A model generated the notes under the pieces. It was not told the origin of the DNA and searched no databases. It worked only from the letters and a program-made list of their open reading frames with translations. Shown here one piece after another: positions 8,571 through 18,300 of a stretch of 64,000 nt of DNA (position 1 is its first letter; each line of letters opens with the position of its first letter). The DNA comes from Xenorhabdus poinarii G6 (lineage in GTDB: Bacteria > Pseudomonadota > Gammaproteobacteria > Enterobacterales > Enterobacteriaceae): positions 1,736,001 through 1,800,000 of the forward strand of contig NZ_FO704551.1 of the NCBI RefSeq assembly GCF_000968175.1, in the 5' to 3' direction. The translations under genes and the position numbers were made by a program.

Positions 8571-10026
8571 TGAGAACAATCTCCCAGCTTTCCAATGTCG
8601 TGCCAAGAATTTGATCCAGTTCAGCCTGAGCATTGAGATACTGGATAAGTGTATTCAGGCGTGCATTTTCGGCATTTCTCAAGTCAGTTTCAAAACTCAG
8701 AACCTGAAAGTTACTGGATCGCCCTGCCTGTAATTTTTCCTGTTCAATTTCGAGTTTCTTTTGAGAAAGTGAACTGGCTTTTATTGCTAACTGATATTCC
8801 TGCCAGCGTGATTCTGTATCCCGGATAGCATTGATGACGCTTTGTTCCAGATTTATTTTGGCTTCTTCCAGATGTAATGTCTGCTTCTGGACATCAACCT
8901 TGGCCTGAACTGCTGCTTGTTTCCGGGTCATATCACCGATTGGAATATCCAGTTGTATACCCACATAATTTTCCCAGTTGCGCGTTTCAGAAGAGGATGA
9001 ACGATACTGGGATGTTCCTCCAACTAATGATAAATCCCAGAGCCGGTTATCTCTGGCCTGCAATAATTGAATATCTGCCGCTTTTGCGGAAAGTAACTGG
9101 ATAAGATAACCCGGCTGCTGAGCCTGCGCTTTTTTAATGGATTGTTCAACATTCAGACTGACGTGAATTCCTTCCAGCGTTTCGGTCGCCTGGATGGGGG
9201 TTTTAAGGCTCAGGGCAAGTAACTTAAGTAATGCCAGCTTTGCGGTATCCACATGATTTTCAGCCTCTTTTGCCGACAGTTCCTGCATGGCCAGATCAGC
9301 CTGCGTCTGGATAATATCTGCCTGAGCCATTCTGCCGGCACCAATTAACTCTTTGTTCGTCTCCACTAATTTCTGCATACGTTTAAGGGAAGCGACAGAT
9401 AATGCTTGTTGCTCCTGAGCACGGAGTAACGCATGGTAGGCCAGAATAATTTGCGTGATGGCATCGGAAATAGTGGCTTTTAAATTCAACCGGTTGGTTT
9501 GTTCCCGGAGTTTTGCCAGTAAGATCGGGGCATTATTAATATCGGTTCCTGCCCCCCGTAAAAGAGGCTGTATCACCGTAATACTTGCACCATCATTGTG
9601 AAGTTTGTTTATCTTCGATTGATTGTTTTCACGCGTCCAGGAAAGTGTAAAACGCGTTCCCAAAGGCGTGAGCAACGTGGCATTGGGAGAAAGATTAACT
9701 TTTCTGAAACTTGCATCCTGGTTTTTACCCGCAATATAACGTCCGCTTAGCTGTAACTTTGGTGTGAATCGGTCCTCGGCCACCCGTAAATCAAATTTTT
9801 GGGCGATGCGATCCAGATAAATACTGCGGATTGCGTAGTTATTCCTTAAACCAAGCGATATCGCGTCACTCAACGACAGGCCGATCACTTCTTCAGACGT
9901 TTCCCGGCTCAGACTGTCAGCAGGTTTTGCTAAAGCTAATCGTCCCTGTTCAGATGCAGAGATTCCTGTTTGAGAAAAACAGAAGAACAAAGTCAGAGAG
10001 CTATAAAGGAAATATTGTTTAATCAT
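8563..10026 (-). CDS. Outer-membrane channel protein, TolC family
   Basis: 487 residues with an N-terminal signal peptide (LYSSLTLFFCFSQTGISA) and two repeats of the long helical outer-membrane efflux domain, for example LSLSDAISLGLRNNYAIRS near the N-terminus and the matching second half from about residue 270. The ATG at 10026 is preferred over the adjacent GTG at 10029. It overlaps the end of the permease gene by 8 bases. An operon-specific channel implies the exporter does not rely on the housekeeping TolC. The tripartite layout is that of MacAB-type and peptide exporters. Confidence 0.9.
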   Translation of the reverse strand: MIKQYFLYSSLTLFFCFSQTGISASEQGRLALAKPADSLSRETSEEVIGLSLSDAISLGLRNNYAIRSIYLDRIAQKFDLRVAEDRFTPKLQLSGRYIAGKNQDASFRKVNLSPNATLLTPLGTRFTLSWTRENNQSKINKLHNDGASITVIQPLLRGAGTDINNAPILLAKLREQTNRLNLKATISDAITQIILAYHALLRAQEQQALSVASLKRMQKLVETNKELIGAGRMAQADIIQTQADLAMQELSAKEAENHVDTAKLALLKLLALSLKTPIQATETLEGIHVSLNVEQSIKKAQAQQPGYLIQLLSAKAADIQLLQARDNRLWDLSLVGGTSQYRSSSSETRNWENYVGIQLDIPIGDMTRKQAAVQAKVDVQKQTLHLEEAKINLEQSVINAIRDTESRWQEYQLAIKASSLSQKKLEIEQEKLQAGRSSNFQVLSFETDLRNAENARLNTLIQYLNAQAELDQILGTTLESWEIVLNE

Positions 10027-11242
10027 CACGTAATGCCTGTACCGGTTCCATTTGAGAGGCTTTATGTGCGGGATAAAAGCCGGAGATAAGTCCTGCCAAG
10101 ATTGAGCTCCCTATGCCTAACGGCATAGATAAAGGCGCCAGAGAAAATGACCCGCCAGAATAAACAACAAAAAGAAAGGCGACGATGACACCGACTAGTG
10201 CACCAAGGATTGCGCCGGCAAACGTCAGTGCCACCGCTTCATACAAAAAAAGACGCCGGATATCCTGAGTTCTTGCCCCTAAAGCCATCCGCAACCCAAT
10301 CTCTTTTCGCCGGGCCGAAACATTCATCAGCATCACATTTGAAATTGCAATACCGCCGGTGAGCAGCGAAATCCCCGCCAACCCGATCAACATAAAAGAA
10401 AAGGTTTTACTTTGTTCTGTCTGCCCTTGCAGTAGTTGTTGAGCAACCTGAACACTCATGTCAACCGCTGGAAACTTGCGCTTGAGCAACGCCAATAAAT
10501 CTTTCGCATCGGTTTCTGTGGTTGTGGTTGTGGTGGTACGGGCGATGATGCCATTCAGATCAGTATTAAACGATATTTTACGCATGGCCTTAATAGGAGC
10601 AACCACGACCGAATCCAGCGAAAAAGGAAAGATGGGGTTTTGCCCTTTTACATCGAAAATGCCAATGACGGTGTATAAATGATTACCAAGCTGGATCTGC
10701 TTGCCAAGTACACGGGATGCATCCCCTTCACCAAGGGTAACAGCGACTTCGTTGCCAATGACCAGATAAGGAGAATGCCGATCATAATCAGAAATAAATC
10801 GGCCATAACGCAGTCGCAGTTGCATAACGTCTTCAAGTTCCGCAGAAGAACCTATCACAGTAAATGTTTCTGCTTTCCCGTTATATCTCCCGGAAGAAGG
10901 AGAATAGATCCACGGTGCTGTTGAAGATAAACTGGGAATAGCCGTTGTCAGATCGGCCATGTTAAGTGACTCACTATCAACCCCATGATTATAGGAGTTC
11001 AGGTTTACTGTAATAACGTTGATATCCAGCCCGCTGAACATCTTTAACGCGGCCAGTGTGGCGTTATGTCCGGTATTCACAAATGCCACAATAGACGCAC
11101 AACCAATAGCAATCCCCGATAAAGCAAGCAAAGAACTTTTCCCTGTTGCCATTAAATTACGCCAGGCTCCTCTCCACATCATTAATGCCGACATGCCGTA
11201 GTTTCTACGGGAATAATTACTGAGCTGGCTTTTATCATGCAT
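10019..11242 (-). CDS. ABC exporter permease, MacB/FtsX type
   Basis: 407 residues: one N-terminal membrane helix (SLLALSGIAIGCASIVAFV), a periplasmic MacB core domain of about 200 residues, then three C-terminal helices of the FtsX fold (MLIGLAGISLLTGGIAISNVMLMNVSARRKEIGLRMALGAR, including the coupling sequence RRKEIGLR). Unlike E. coli MacB the ATPase is a separate protein encoded immediately upstream, as in the LolCDE or YknYZ arrangement. MacB-type pumps work as mechanotransmitters moving substrates out of the periplasm, so a Sec-exported peptide is a plausible cargo. It overlaps the ATPase gene by 8 bases. Confidence 0.9.
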   Translation of the reverse strand: MHDKSQLSNYSRRNYGMSALMMWRGAWRNLMATGKSSLLALSGIAIGCASIVAFVNTGHNATLAALKMFSGLDINVITVNLNSYNHGVDSESLNMADLTTAIPSLSSTAPWIYSPSSGRYNGKAETFTVIGSSAELEDVMQLRLRYGRFISDYDRHSPYLVIGNEVAVTLGEGDASRVLGKQIQLGNHLYTVIGIFDVKGQNPIFPFSLDSVVVAPIKAMRKISFNTDLNGIIARTTTTTTTETDAKDLLALLKRKFPAVDMSVQVAQQLLQGQTEQSKTFSFMLIGLAGISLLTGGIAISNVMLMNVSARRKEIGLRMALGARTQDIRRLFLYEAVALTFAGAILGALVGVIVAFLFVVYSGGSFSLAPLSMPLGIGSSILAGLISGFYPAHKASQMEPVQALRDD

Positions 11243-11972
11243 GCATTGTCATTCCTCTGATTTCATGCAACCGCCCATCAATCATGCGTAATTCACACTG
11301 CATATGATTTGCGACCATAGCATCATGGGTGATTACGACCAGCGTCATCGCGTTGTCGGTGTGAAGAGAAGAAAGCAGCAATAAAATTTCTTCTGCTGTC
11401 TGTTGATCCAGATTCCCGGTCGGTTCATCAGCCAACAGTAATGAAGGTTCTCCGACTAATGCTCTGGCGAGAGCCACTCGCTGACGCTGCCCGCCGGATA
11501 AATCTGCCGGATAATGTCCGGCACGGTGTGAAAGCCCCACCAAATGCAGTTTTTCTCTGGCGATCTTATGAGCTTGTGAGGCACAAATACCACGATAAAG
11601 AAGCGGCAGAGCAACATTCTCTGTCGCTGTCATTCCGGCCAATAAATGAAAACTCTGAAAAACAAAACCAATTTCTTTATTGCGCATTCTGGCACGAAGC
11701 TCAGCATCTGCTTTTGACATATCAACACCACAAAGAAAATATTTCCCCGAAGTGGGTTTACCCAGCAGACCGAGAATATTCAGTAATGTGCTTTTACCTG
11801 ATCCCGATGCCCCAACAATAGCACAACTCTGACCGGCAAAAATTTGTGCTGTGATATTTTTCAGAACCGATATTTCGCCCTCCCCTCTAGGTTGATAAAC
11901 ACGGCTTAACCCTTGCATATTGATAACAGGTGATATCGGTATCTTGGGATGAATCAAATTTATAGTATCCAT
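11235..11972 (-). CDS. ABC exporter ATP-binding subunit, MacB/LolD type
   Basis: 245-residue nucleotide-binding domain, first gene of the four-gene exporter operon. Motifs in order: Walker A GASGSGKST near residue 57, Q-loop FVFQSFHLL, signature LSGGQRQRVALARAL, Walker B LLLADEPTG, and the switch histidine in VVITHD. The sequence resembles the LolD/MacB N-terminal ATPase class. All members are intact, so the exporter should function. The upstream 353-base gap separates it from a divergently transcribed gene for a small secreted protein. Confidence 0.92.
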   Translation of the reverse strand: MDTINLIHPKIPISPVINMQGLSRVYQPRGEGEISVLKNITAQIFAGQSCAIVGASGSGKSTLLNILGLLGKPTSGKYFLCGVDMSKADAELRARMRNKEIGFVFQSFHLLAGMTATENVALPLLYRGICASQAHKIAREKLHLVGLSHRAGHYPADLSGGQRQRVALARALVGEPSLLLADEPTGNLDQQTAEEILLLLSSLHTDNAMTLVVITHDAMVANHMQCELRMIDGRLHEIRGMTMHA

Positions 11973-12325
11973 TATTTTTATAATATCCCTTCTTTAATAT
12001 CTACATTCATCATTATTGAAAAGTCGTTTTCTTATATTTCAATATAATTAATTATTAAACAACATTAAATCAAATTCGTTATAGTGAATTGCGGTTTAAT
12101 TATAAATAATTTATTTTACTTGCGTGAGAAACAAGAGGGTTATTATTAACCATAAATTATGGTAATAGAAATTAAGTTTCTAATCCAGAATATAAAAACA
12201 TAGTCAGTTTATAAATTTTAAAATTGTAATATTGCCAAGTAACAATTTAGATTTATCGTGCTTTAGCAATTTTATAATTAATACATTTAATCTGAAAACC
12301 CTAAAACCATTAAAGGAAGTTTTTT
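11973..12325. other. Divergent AT-rich promoter region, exporter operon / small secreted protein
   Basis: 353 bases, extremely AT-rich, with no ORF I can support. It must carry the promoters of both the leftward exporter operon and the rightward small gene. I see no clear operator. Confidence 0.5.
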
Positions 12326-12610
12326 ATGTTTAATAAATCATTTGCAGGTGTAATATTAGCGGCAGTTATTTCATTAACTGGGTGGATTGGAACTGCATCA
12401 GCGAACACAGATATCCCCTGGAATAATTGCCATTCTTCTCCTGAACTAGATAATAATGGCATATATACTAAATATCTTGTTAAAGAGGGCATTGTCTTTC
12501 TTGATGTACGTAATGAAAATGGCATCAAATGGTATTTAAAAGGCTTTAAAAAACTATATGTCTGTGGCATGAACGTTTATGTTGGTAAGTATGAAGGTAA
12601 GAAAATATAA
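12326..12610 (+). CDS. Small secreted cysteine-containing protein, unknown function
   Basis: 94 residues. AAAGGAAG lies about 8 bases before the ATG. A clear signal peptide (SFAGVILAAVISLTGWIGTASA) gives a mature protein of about 69 residues with two cysteines, NNCHSSP near its start and YVCGMNV near its end, which could form one disulfide; the C-terminus is basic (KYEGKKI). I do not recognise a family. It is divergent from a complete MacAB-TolC-like exporter, which suggests a possible cargo such as a microcin-like or signalling peptide, but an unrelated periplasmic protein is equally possible. No immunity gene is evident. Confidence 0.7.
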   Translation: MFNKSFAGVILAAVISLTGWIGTASANTDIPWNNCHSSPELDNNGIYTKYLVKEGIVFLDVRNENGIKWYLKGFKKLYVCGMNVYVGKYEGKKI

Positions 12611-12616
12611 GATTCT

Positions 12617-12647
12617 AAAAAAAGCCTCTATAAAGAGAGGCTTTTTT
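12617..12647. terminator. Bidirectional rho-independent terminator
   Basis: A-tract, GCCTCT stem, ATAAAG loop, AGAGGC stem, T-tract. It serves the small secreted gene on + and the converging WYL regulator on -. Confidence 0.92.
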
Positions 12648-12660
12648 CTCAGCAACGCAT

Positions 12661-13602
12661 TTACTTCAACTGATGCAAACGTACTTTAATCTCATCAATA
12701 TACATGCGCTTCAATTTTTCTGGTTGAATATCAATCAAATGCTGAGAGAATCCATTGATATAATCCAACAGATAGCCAAGCTCTTCCTTATGATAAGGAC
12801 CCGATATTAACGCACTATTATCATCAGTTAATTGCAGAAAAATATGTGAGAATGGTTTTCCGTGATAATGCTCAATACCTGATTTTTTTATTTTAATCTG
12901 AAAATAATGTTGCTGTTCTTTCTGCCTTAGCTGATCGAAACTAAACAGATTAAAATCCGTAAGTCGAACATTTTCAGGAACAATTAATGACTTTGTCGTC
13001 GGACGAAATGATTGGATTTCGTTACAACGCAATACCCGTAAATCTTGTTTCTCATAATCAAACAGCGCTAAAAACCATTTTCCGGCTTCAAACCACATTG
13101 CAATAGGATAAATAAAAATCGTTTCGTTATGATAAGTTATCTCCAGATTTTCCTGTTGCAGAATATGGTTTAGCAACATATCCAGTTTTCTGATCGGATT
13201 GATCTGCTTTACAGTACGTATACCTAAGTGCTTACGCAATTTATCTTCCCTCAATTTTTCATCATGGGGCAGAACCTGCTTTAGCTTTTCCGAAATACTG
13301 CGAAATTGCAGGTTGAAAGGCGTGGATTGCAAAACATGCATACCTGAAATAGCAAATAACATCGCATGAATCTCATCCGCACTAAACCTGACCGGAGTTA
13401 ACCGGTATGTCGGGGCAATAACATAGCCTCCGTTCCTTCCCCGCTCAGAGTATAAAGGAACACCCAGTTCTTCTAAAGCAGATATATAGCGTAAAACACT
13501 ACTGCGGGATAAATTAAATTCCTGCATAAGTTCATTTAAGGTCACTTTCTGCCTGCCCTGTAAAAAAAGTTGCATCTGTTGCAATAACACAGTTTTTTTC
13601 AT
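12661..13602 (-). CDS. Transcriptional regulator, HTH plus WYL domain (YafY type)
   Basis: 313 residues. The N-terminal winged helix-turn-helix is of the DeoR/HTH_11 kind (TLNELMQEFNLSRSSVLRYISALEELGVPLYSERGRNGGY). A middle WYL domain around residues 140-220 (AMWFEAGKWFLALFDYEKQDLRVLRCNEIQSF) and a C-terminal extension follow. WYL regulators sense ligands, often nucleotides or metabolites, and frequently control a divergently encoded gene; here the AhpD-like gene begins 87 bases away on the opposite strand and is the likely target. Ligand unknown. Confidence 0.88.
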   Translation of the reverse strand: MKKTVLLQQMQLFLQGRQKVTLNELMQEFNLSRSSVLRYISALEELGVPLYSERGRNGGYVIAPTYRLTPVRFSADEIHAMLFAISGMHVLQSTPFNLQFRSISEKLKQVLPHDEKLREDKLRKHLGIRTVKQINPIRKLDMLLNHILQQENLEITYHNETIFIYPIAMWFEAGKWFLALFDYEKQDLRVLRCNEIQSFRPTTKSLIVPENVRLTDFNLFSFDQLRQKEQQHYFQIKIKKSGIEHYHGKPFSHIFLQLTDDNSALISGPYHKEELGYLLDYINGFSQHLIDIQPEKLKRMYIDEIKVRLHQLK

Positions 13603-13689
13603 CGTAGATCCTTAAAAAAGGTGTCAGAAAGTGAAACCTATCTGCTTTATGATAATCCTTACCTAATGAAAAGTTAAAAGGAAAGCATT

Positions 13690-14196
13690 ATGACACGTAT
13701 TTCTTTAGCAAAAACGTTCCCTGATATTTATCAGCAACTGCTATCAGTCAGTGCTGAAATAGATAAAGCCGCTTTATCTGTCGGAATTACTGAAGGGTTC
13801 TGCCATCTATTAAAATTGCGTATCTCTCAGATTAACGGATGTGCATATTGTATCAGATTGCATACCAGAGATGCCCTACAGCAGGATGAATCTATTGATA
13901 AAGTTGCCCTGCTTATGGCATGGCAAGAAACAGAATATTTCACAGAAAAAGAACGGGCAGCGCTGATGTTAGTCGAGGCGATAACAGAAATACAAAATGA
14001 TCATATCCCAGATGATATTTATCAAAAAGCAGCAGAATTATGGAGTGATACGCAGGTCGCTGCAATTGAGTGGTTAACTATTATGATGAATGCACTAAAT
14101 AGATTAGGAATAGCGTGCCGATATAATGTAGCTCCAATCCACATCAGCAGCCCAACTGAACAACGCAGTCACGATCACACAGGTGCGGTGGTATGA
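13690..14196 (+). CDS. Carboxymuconolactone decarboxylase / AhpD-like protein
   Basis: 168 residues. The central NGCAYCIRLHTRDAL carries the CxxC of the AhpD fold with the histidine three residues later, the redox-active site of alkylhydroperoxidase AhpD-like proteins. AAAAGGA precedes the ATG by about 7 bases. Family members act as thiol peroxidases or on quinones and xenobiotics. The divergent WYL regulator suggests inducible expression. The tail after residue 150 (SSPTEQRSHDHTG) is hydrophilic and probably unstructured. Substrate not predictable. Confidence 0.85.
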   Translation: MTRISLAKTFPDIYQQLLSVSAEIDKAALSVGITEGFCHLLKLRISQINGCAYCIRLHTRDALQQDESIDKVALLMAWQETEYFTEKERAALMLVEAITEIQNDHIPDDIYQKAAELWSDTQVAAIEWLTIMMNALNRLGIACRYNVAPIHISSPTEQRSHDHTGAVV

Positions 14197-14211
14197 GTAT
14201 GTGATATGGAA

Positions 14212-14268
14212 GAAAAAGCCCCCCAGAAGGAAGGCTTTCTTTTGACCCCCCTTGGGTGTACCAAGGGG
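14212..14268 (+). terminator. Terminator plus second hairpin after the AhpD-like gene
   Basis: AAAGCC/GGCTTT stem followed by CTTTT at 14212-14243, then a separate perfect hairpin CCCCTTGG-GTGTA-CCAAGGGG at 14248-14268 between the converging genes. Confidence 0.7.
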
Positions 14269-14296
14269 TTAGTTTAGAAAAAAAGCAGGAAAGTGA

Positions 14297-14884
14297 CTAT
14301 ACCCATAATAATATTATGGCTAGCAATAATAGAACACCAAATATTTTGTCTTGATGATTATTAAAAAAATTATTTTTGTTTCTTAATATCATCTGACTAG
14401 TAAAACTCCATGTTAGGTGGGACAGTAAGTTACAAAGAGTTATTATTACTGCCAGGACTATTCCATATAAATGGTTTTCTGCCTCTTTGGAAAAGAGTGA
14501 ATATACTGTTATTATTATTGTAATGTTCTTAGGGTTTAATGCTTGAGCCATTATCCCATGAAAAAATCCACCCTTAACCTCTTTCCTTCTCTCAATAGAG
14601 CCATCTGACCGGATCATGCTGATGGCCAAATATAGCATATATAAACTACCAATTACCTTAGCCACCATCGATATATTGTTAAATTTACTCAGTATTTCCT
14701 CTGCACCAATGGCAACTATAAGAGAATAAATAAATGGCAGGACTTGAAGGCCAGCTATAAAATTCAATGTTTTTTTAAAGCCTTGACTCGAAGATAAACT
14801 CAGGCAAAGGATGTTAGTTGGCCCGGGAGATAAGGCTAACGGTAAATTTACTAATAAGGCGCTTATAATAAATTTGATATCCAT
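14297..14884 (-). CDS. LysE-family amino-acid exporter
   Basis: 195-residue inner-membrane protein with about six hydrophobic segments. The N-terminal LPLALSPGPTNILCLSLS contains the proline-glycine-proline motif of the LysE/RhtB translocator family, and the mid-protein AQALNPKNITIII carries the conserved NPK. Family members export amino acids or homoserine lactone-like molecules. Its DNA is noticeably AT-richer than the core genes to the right, in keeping with the accessory block it sits in. Substrate unknown. Confidence 0.85.
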   Translation of the reverse strand: MDIKFIISALLVNLPLALSPGPTNILCLSLSSSQGFKKTLNFIAGLQVLPFIYSLIVAIGAEEILSKFNNISMVAKVIGSLYMLYLAISMIRSDGSIERRKEVKGGFFHGIMAQALNPKNITIIITVYSLFSKEAENHLYGIVLAVIITLCNLLSHLTWSFTSQMILRNKNNFFNNHQDKIFGVLLLLAIILLWV

Positions 14885-15164
14885 TAAATATCCTTAAATG
14901 AGGACGTTAAGTTCATTTTTATGGCCTTAGCTGCCATGAAAAAAGAATCTACATTTATGTTAAAGATGTTTTTCCATTCTCTAAATGAGCGATTATCAAA
15001 AGAACATATTTCTCTAACCCTTATTGTTAATTACCTAATCCATTGATTTATCATTAATTGCATAAAAAAAGCAATTGAAATTTGTCAATCCTGCCCGTCA
15101 CCCCTGGCAAAATGAAAGCTTGCTACTCGCGGAAGTATTTTGGTCGTGGCAAATATTGTAGCAT
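14885..15164. other. AT-rich spacer left of hrpA
   Basis: Intergenic sequence between the LysE gene and the right copy of the 20-bp direct repeat. I see no ORF, tRNA or integrase remnant in it. Confidence 0.4.
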
Positions 15165-15184
15165 TAAAAGTATGTTGTAACTAA
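15165..15184 (+). repeat. 20-bp direct repeat, right copy
   Basis: Identical to 1451-1470 and in the same orientation. The next conserved chromosomal gene, hrpA, ends 134 bases to the right. The following bases extend it into a small palindrome AACTAATTTTAGTT not present at the left copy. Confidence 0.7.
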
Positions 15185-15209
15185 TTTTAGTTGTGGTTAA
15201 TCATGCCTT

Positions 15210-15245
15210 AAAAAAGCGGCCAATAAAAATATTGGCCGCTTTTTC
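15210..15245 (-). terminator. Rho-independent terminator of hrpA
   Basis: Near-perfect AAAAAGCGGCCAATA / TATTGGCCGCTTTTT stem with an AAAA loop and flanking A and T tracts. It works for hrpA on - and could also act on +. Confidence 0.9.
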
Positions 15246-15317
15246 TCAAAACAAAATTTTCATGCTAAAACATATCATTAAGGCTATAACTCTCATTGGA
15301 TTACAGCTCTAGACCTA

Positions 15318-18300
15318 TCACGATGCGATATTTTCCATTACCTGTAAAATACGCTTGTCTGATATGGGGTATGCGGTACCTAATTGCTGCGCAAATAAGC
15401 TAATCCGAAGCTCTTCAATCATCCAACGCACTTCTTTCACTTCCGGCAGTTGCTTCTGCTGGAGAGAGAGTTTTGCCAGCCAGTGTTGCCATTGGTTTTG
15501 AATATGCTCAATCCGGCTCATATGTACCCTATCTTTATTAGGATCTACTGCCAATTTTTCCAATCGCCGCTCAATTCCATTCAAATAACGCAGAACATCC
15601 GTCAAACGTTTCCAACCATGGGAAGTGACAAATCCATTGAAGACCAGGCCAGAAATTTGTTCTTTAATATCCGATAATGCCAGTGCAAGAGAGATATCAA
15701 TCCGCCCTTTCAAGCGCTTGTTGATATTAAAGACCGTTGTCAGGATCTGCTCGACTTGTTTAGCAATTTCAACCACAGCATCATTCAAATCCGCGCGCAC
15801 GTTATCCTGCAAGCAAGCAAATGTTTGTTCATTCCAAGCCAGCCCCCCATTTTTTGCGATCAACTTATCAACACCACAAACAATACAATCATCAATCAAA
15901 TCCAACACTTTGCCATATGGATTGAAATACAGCCCAAGTTTGGATTTGTTCGGTAATTTTTCATGCAGGTATTTAATCGGTGATGGAATATTCAGCAATA
16001 ACAACCGACGAGTTCCTTGCCACATAGCATTGTGCTGTTCAGCTTCTGTTTCGAACAATTTAATTGCAATGCTCTCTTTCTCATCCACCAATGCCGGAAA
16101 TGCCTTAACGGAATAGCCTCCGCGTTTCTGCTCATAACATTCAGGTAATTCACCAAAGCTCCAGATATGCAATCCACGTTGTTCTATGCCATCGTCTGCA
16201 ACCGCCGAAAGGGTTTCTTGAACTTTTTCTTTTAATTGCAGTTTCAATGCTGACAGATCCTTGCCTTCCGCTAACGGTTTGTTTTTCTCACCTGTTCTTT
16301 TTTCAGCAATAATACGGAATGTGATCTTTAGATGATCAGGAACTTGTTCCCATTGCCAGTCATCTCGTGACACTGTCACGCCCGTCATGCGGCGTAACTC
16401 TTTCTCAAGACTATCCAGCAAAGGCATCTGAGGTTGTGTCACCCGCTCCAGAAAGGCTTGCGCATAATTAGGCGCCGGAACAAAATTACGGCGGATTGGT
16501 TTGGGGAGTGATTTAATCAACGCCACAACCAATTCATAGCGAATGCCTGGTATTTGCCAATCGAATCCTTCATTCTTAACCTGATTCAATACCGCTAAAG
16601 GAATATGCACCGTCACACCGTCCGCATCAGTTCCCGGCTCAAATTGGTAACTCAAGCGGAATTTCAAATTATCCTGATACCAGTAATTCGGATAATCCAA
16701 CGCACTGACGTTGTTTGCATCACCTTTGATCAACATGCTCTTTTCAAAATTAAGCAATTCCGGTTGATCTTGACTGGCCACTTTCCACCAGCGATCAAAA
16801 TGACGTGATGAAACAACGTCTTTGCCAATTCGCTGATCATAAAAACTGAACAAAGTTTCATCATCCACCAGGATATCCCGTCGGCGAGATTTATGTTCCA
16901 GTTCTTCGACTTCTTCACGCAATTTCAAATTAGCACGGAAAAAAGAATGCCGGGTTTGCCAGTCCCCTTCCACCAGCGCATGACGGATAAACAATTCACG
17001 GCACAGCATAGGATCGATTTGGCTGTAATTAACCAGACGCCCTGTCACAATGGGCAAGCCATACAAGGTCACTTTTTCAGTTGCCATCACCGCGCCCTGA
17101 GACTTCTGCCAGTGTGGTTCACTATAGTGTTTTTTGACGAGATGAGCAGCCAGCGGCTCTATCCATTCCGGTTCGATCCGGGCAGCAATCCGTCCCCACA
17201 GGCGGCTGGTTTCCACTAATTCAGCAACCATCCCCCATTTAGGCGGTTTTTTAAATAAACCGGAACCGGGGAAAACAGAAAAACGCGCATTGCGTGCTCC
17301 CGTATATTCCTGTTTATCGGTATCTTTCTGGCCAATATGGGATAATAATCCGGTCAGCAGGGCAAGGTGAATACTGCGATAATCAGCGTCCTGACGGTTA
17401 ATGGGCAAACCTATTTCTTTTACAACTTGTCTCAACTGAGTGTAGATATCCTGCCATTCTCTCACACGAAGATAGTTCAGGTAATCTTGACGGCAAAGTT
17501 TGCGGAATTGAGCGCTGGAAAGCGCTTTTTGCTGTTCTTCCAGAAAATCCCACAATTTCAAGAACGCGATGAAGTCTGAATCCTTGTCCGCAAAACGCCG
17601 GTGTTTTTCATCTGAAGCTTGCTGCTTTTCCAATGGCCTTTCGCGTGGATCTTGAATCGATAGCGCGGAAGTAATAACCATGACTTCACGAACGCACCCA
17701 TGCGCCTTGGCTTCCAACACCATACGAGCCAGACGGGGATCGATAGGCAGTTGAGCCAGTTGTCGTCCCATTGGCGTCAATCGATAGGTTCCAGCGGACA
17801 ACGACTCGGGATCAATTGCCCCCAACTCTTCCAATAAACGAACTCCATCTTGAATATTGCGTTTATCAGGTGCTTCAACAAACGGAAATGCACTGACATC
17901 ACCCAATCCGATAGCAGTCATTTGTAAAATAACGGAAGCCAGATTGGTGCGCAGAATTTCAGGATCAGTGAATGCCGGGCGAGATAAAAAATCATCTTCC
18001 GAATAAAGACGAATACAAATCCCGTCTGAAACACGACCACAGCGCCCTTTTCGCTGGTTAGCGGAGGCTTGTGATATTGGCTCTATCGGCAAACGTTGCA
18101 CTTTGGTTCGATAGCTGTAGCGGCTAATACGTGCAAATCCCGTATCGATCACGTATTTGATGCCGGGGACTGTCAATGAGGTTTCCGCCACGTTCGTTGC
18201 CAAAATAATACGGCGCCCAACATGAGACTGAAAAATTCGATTCTGTTCACTGTTAGATAACCGGGCAAAAAGTGGCAGAATTTCGGTATGTGGGAAATTT

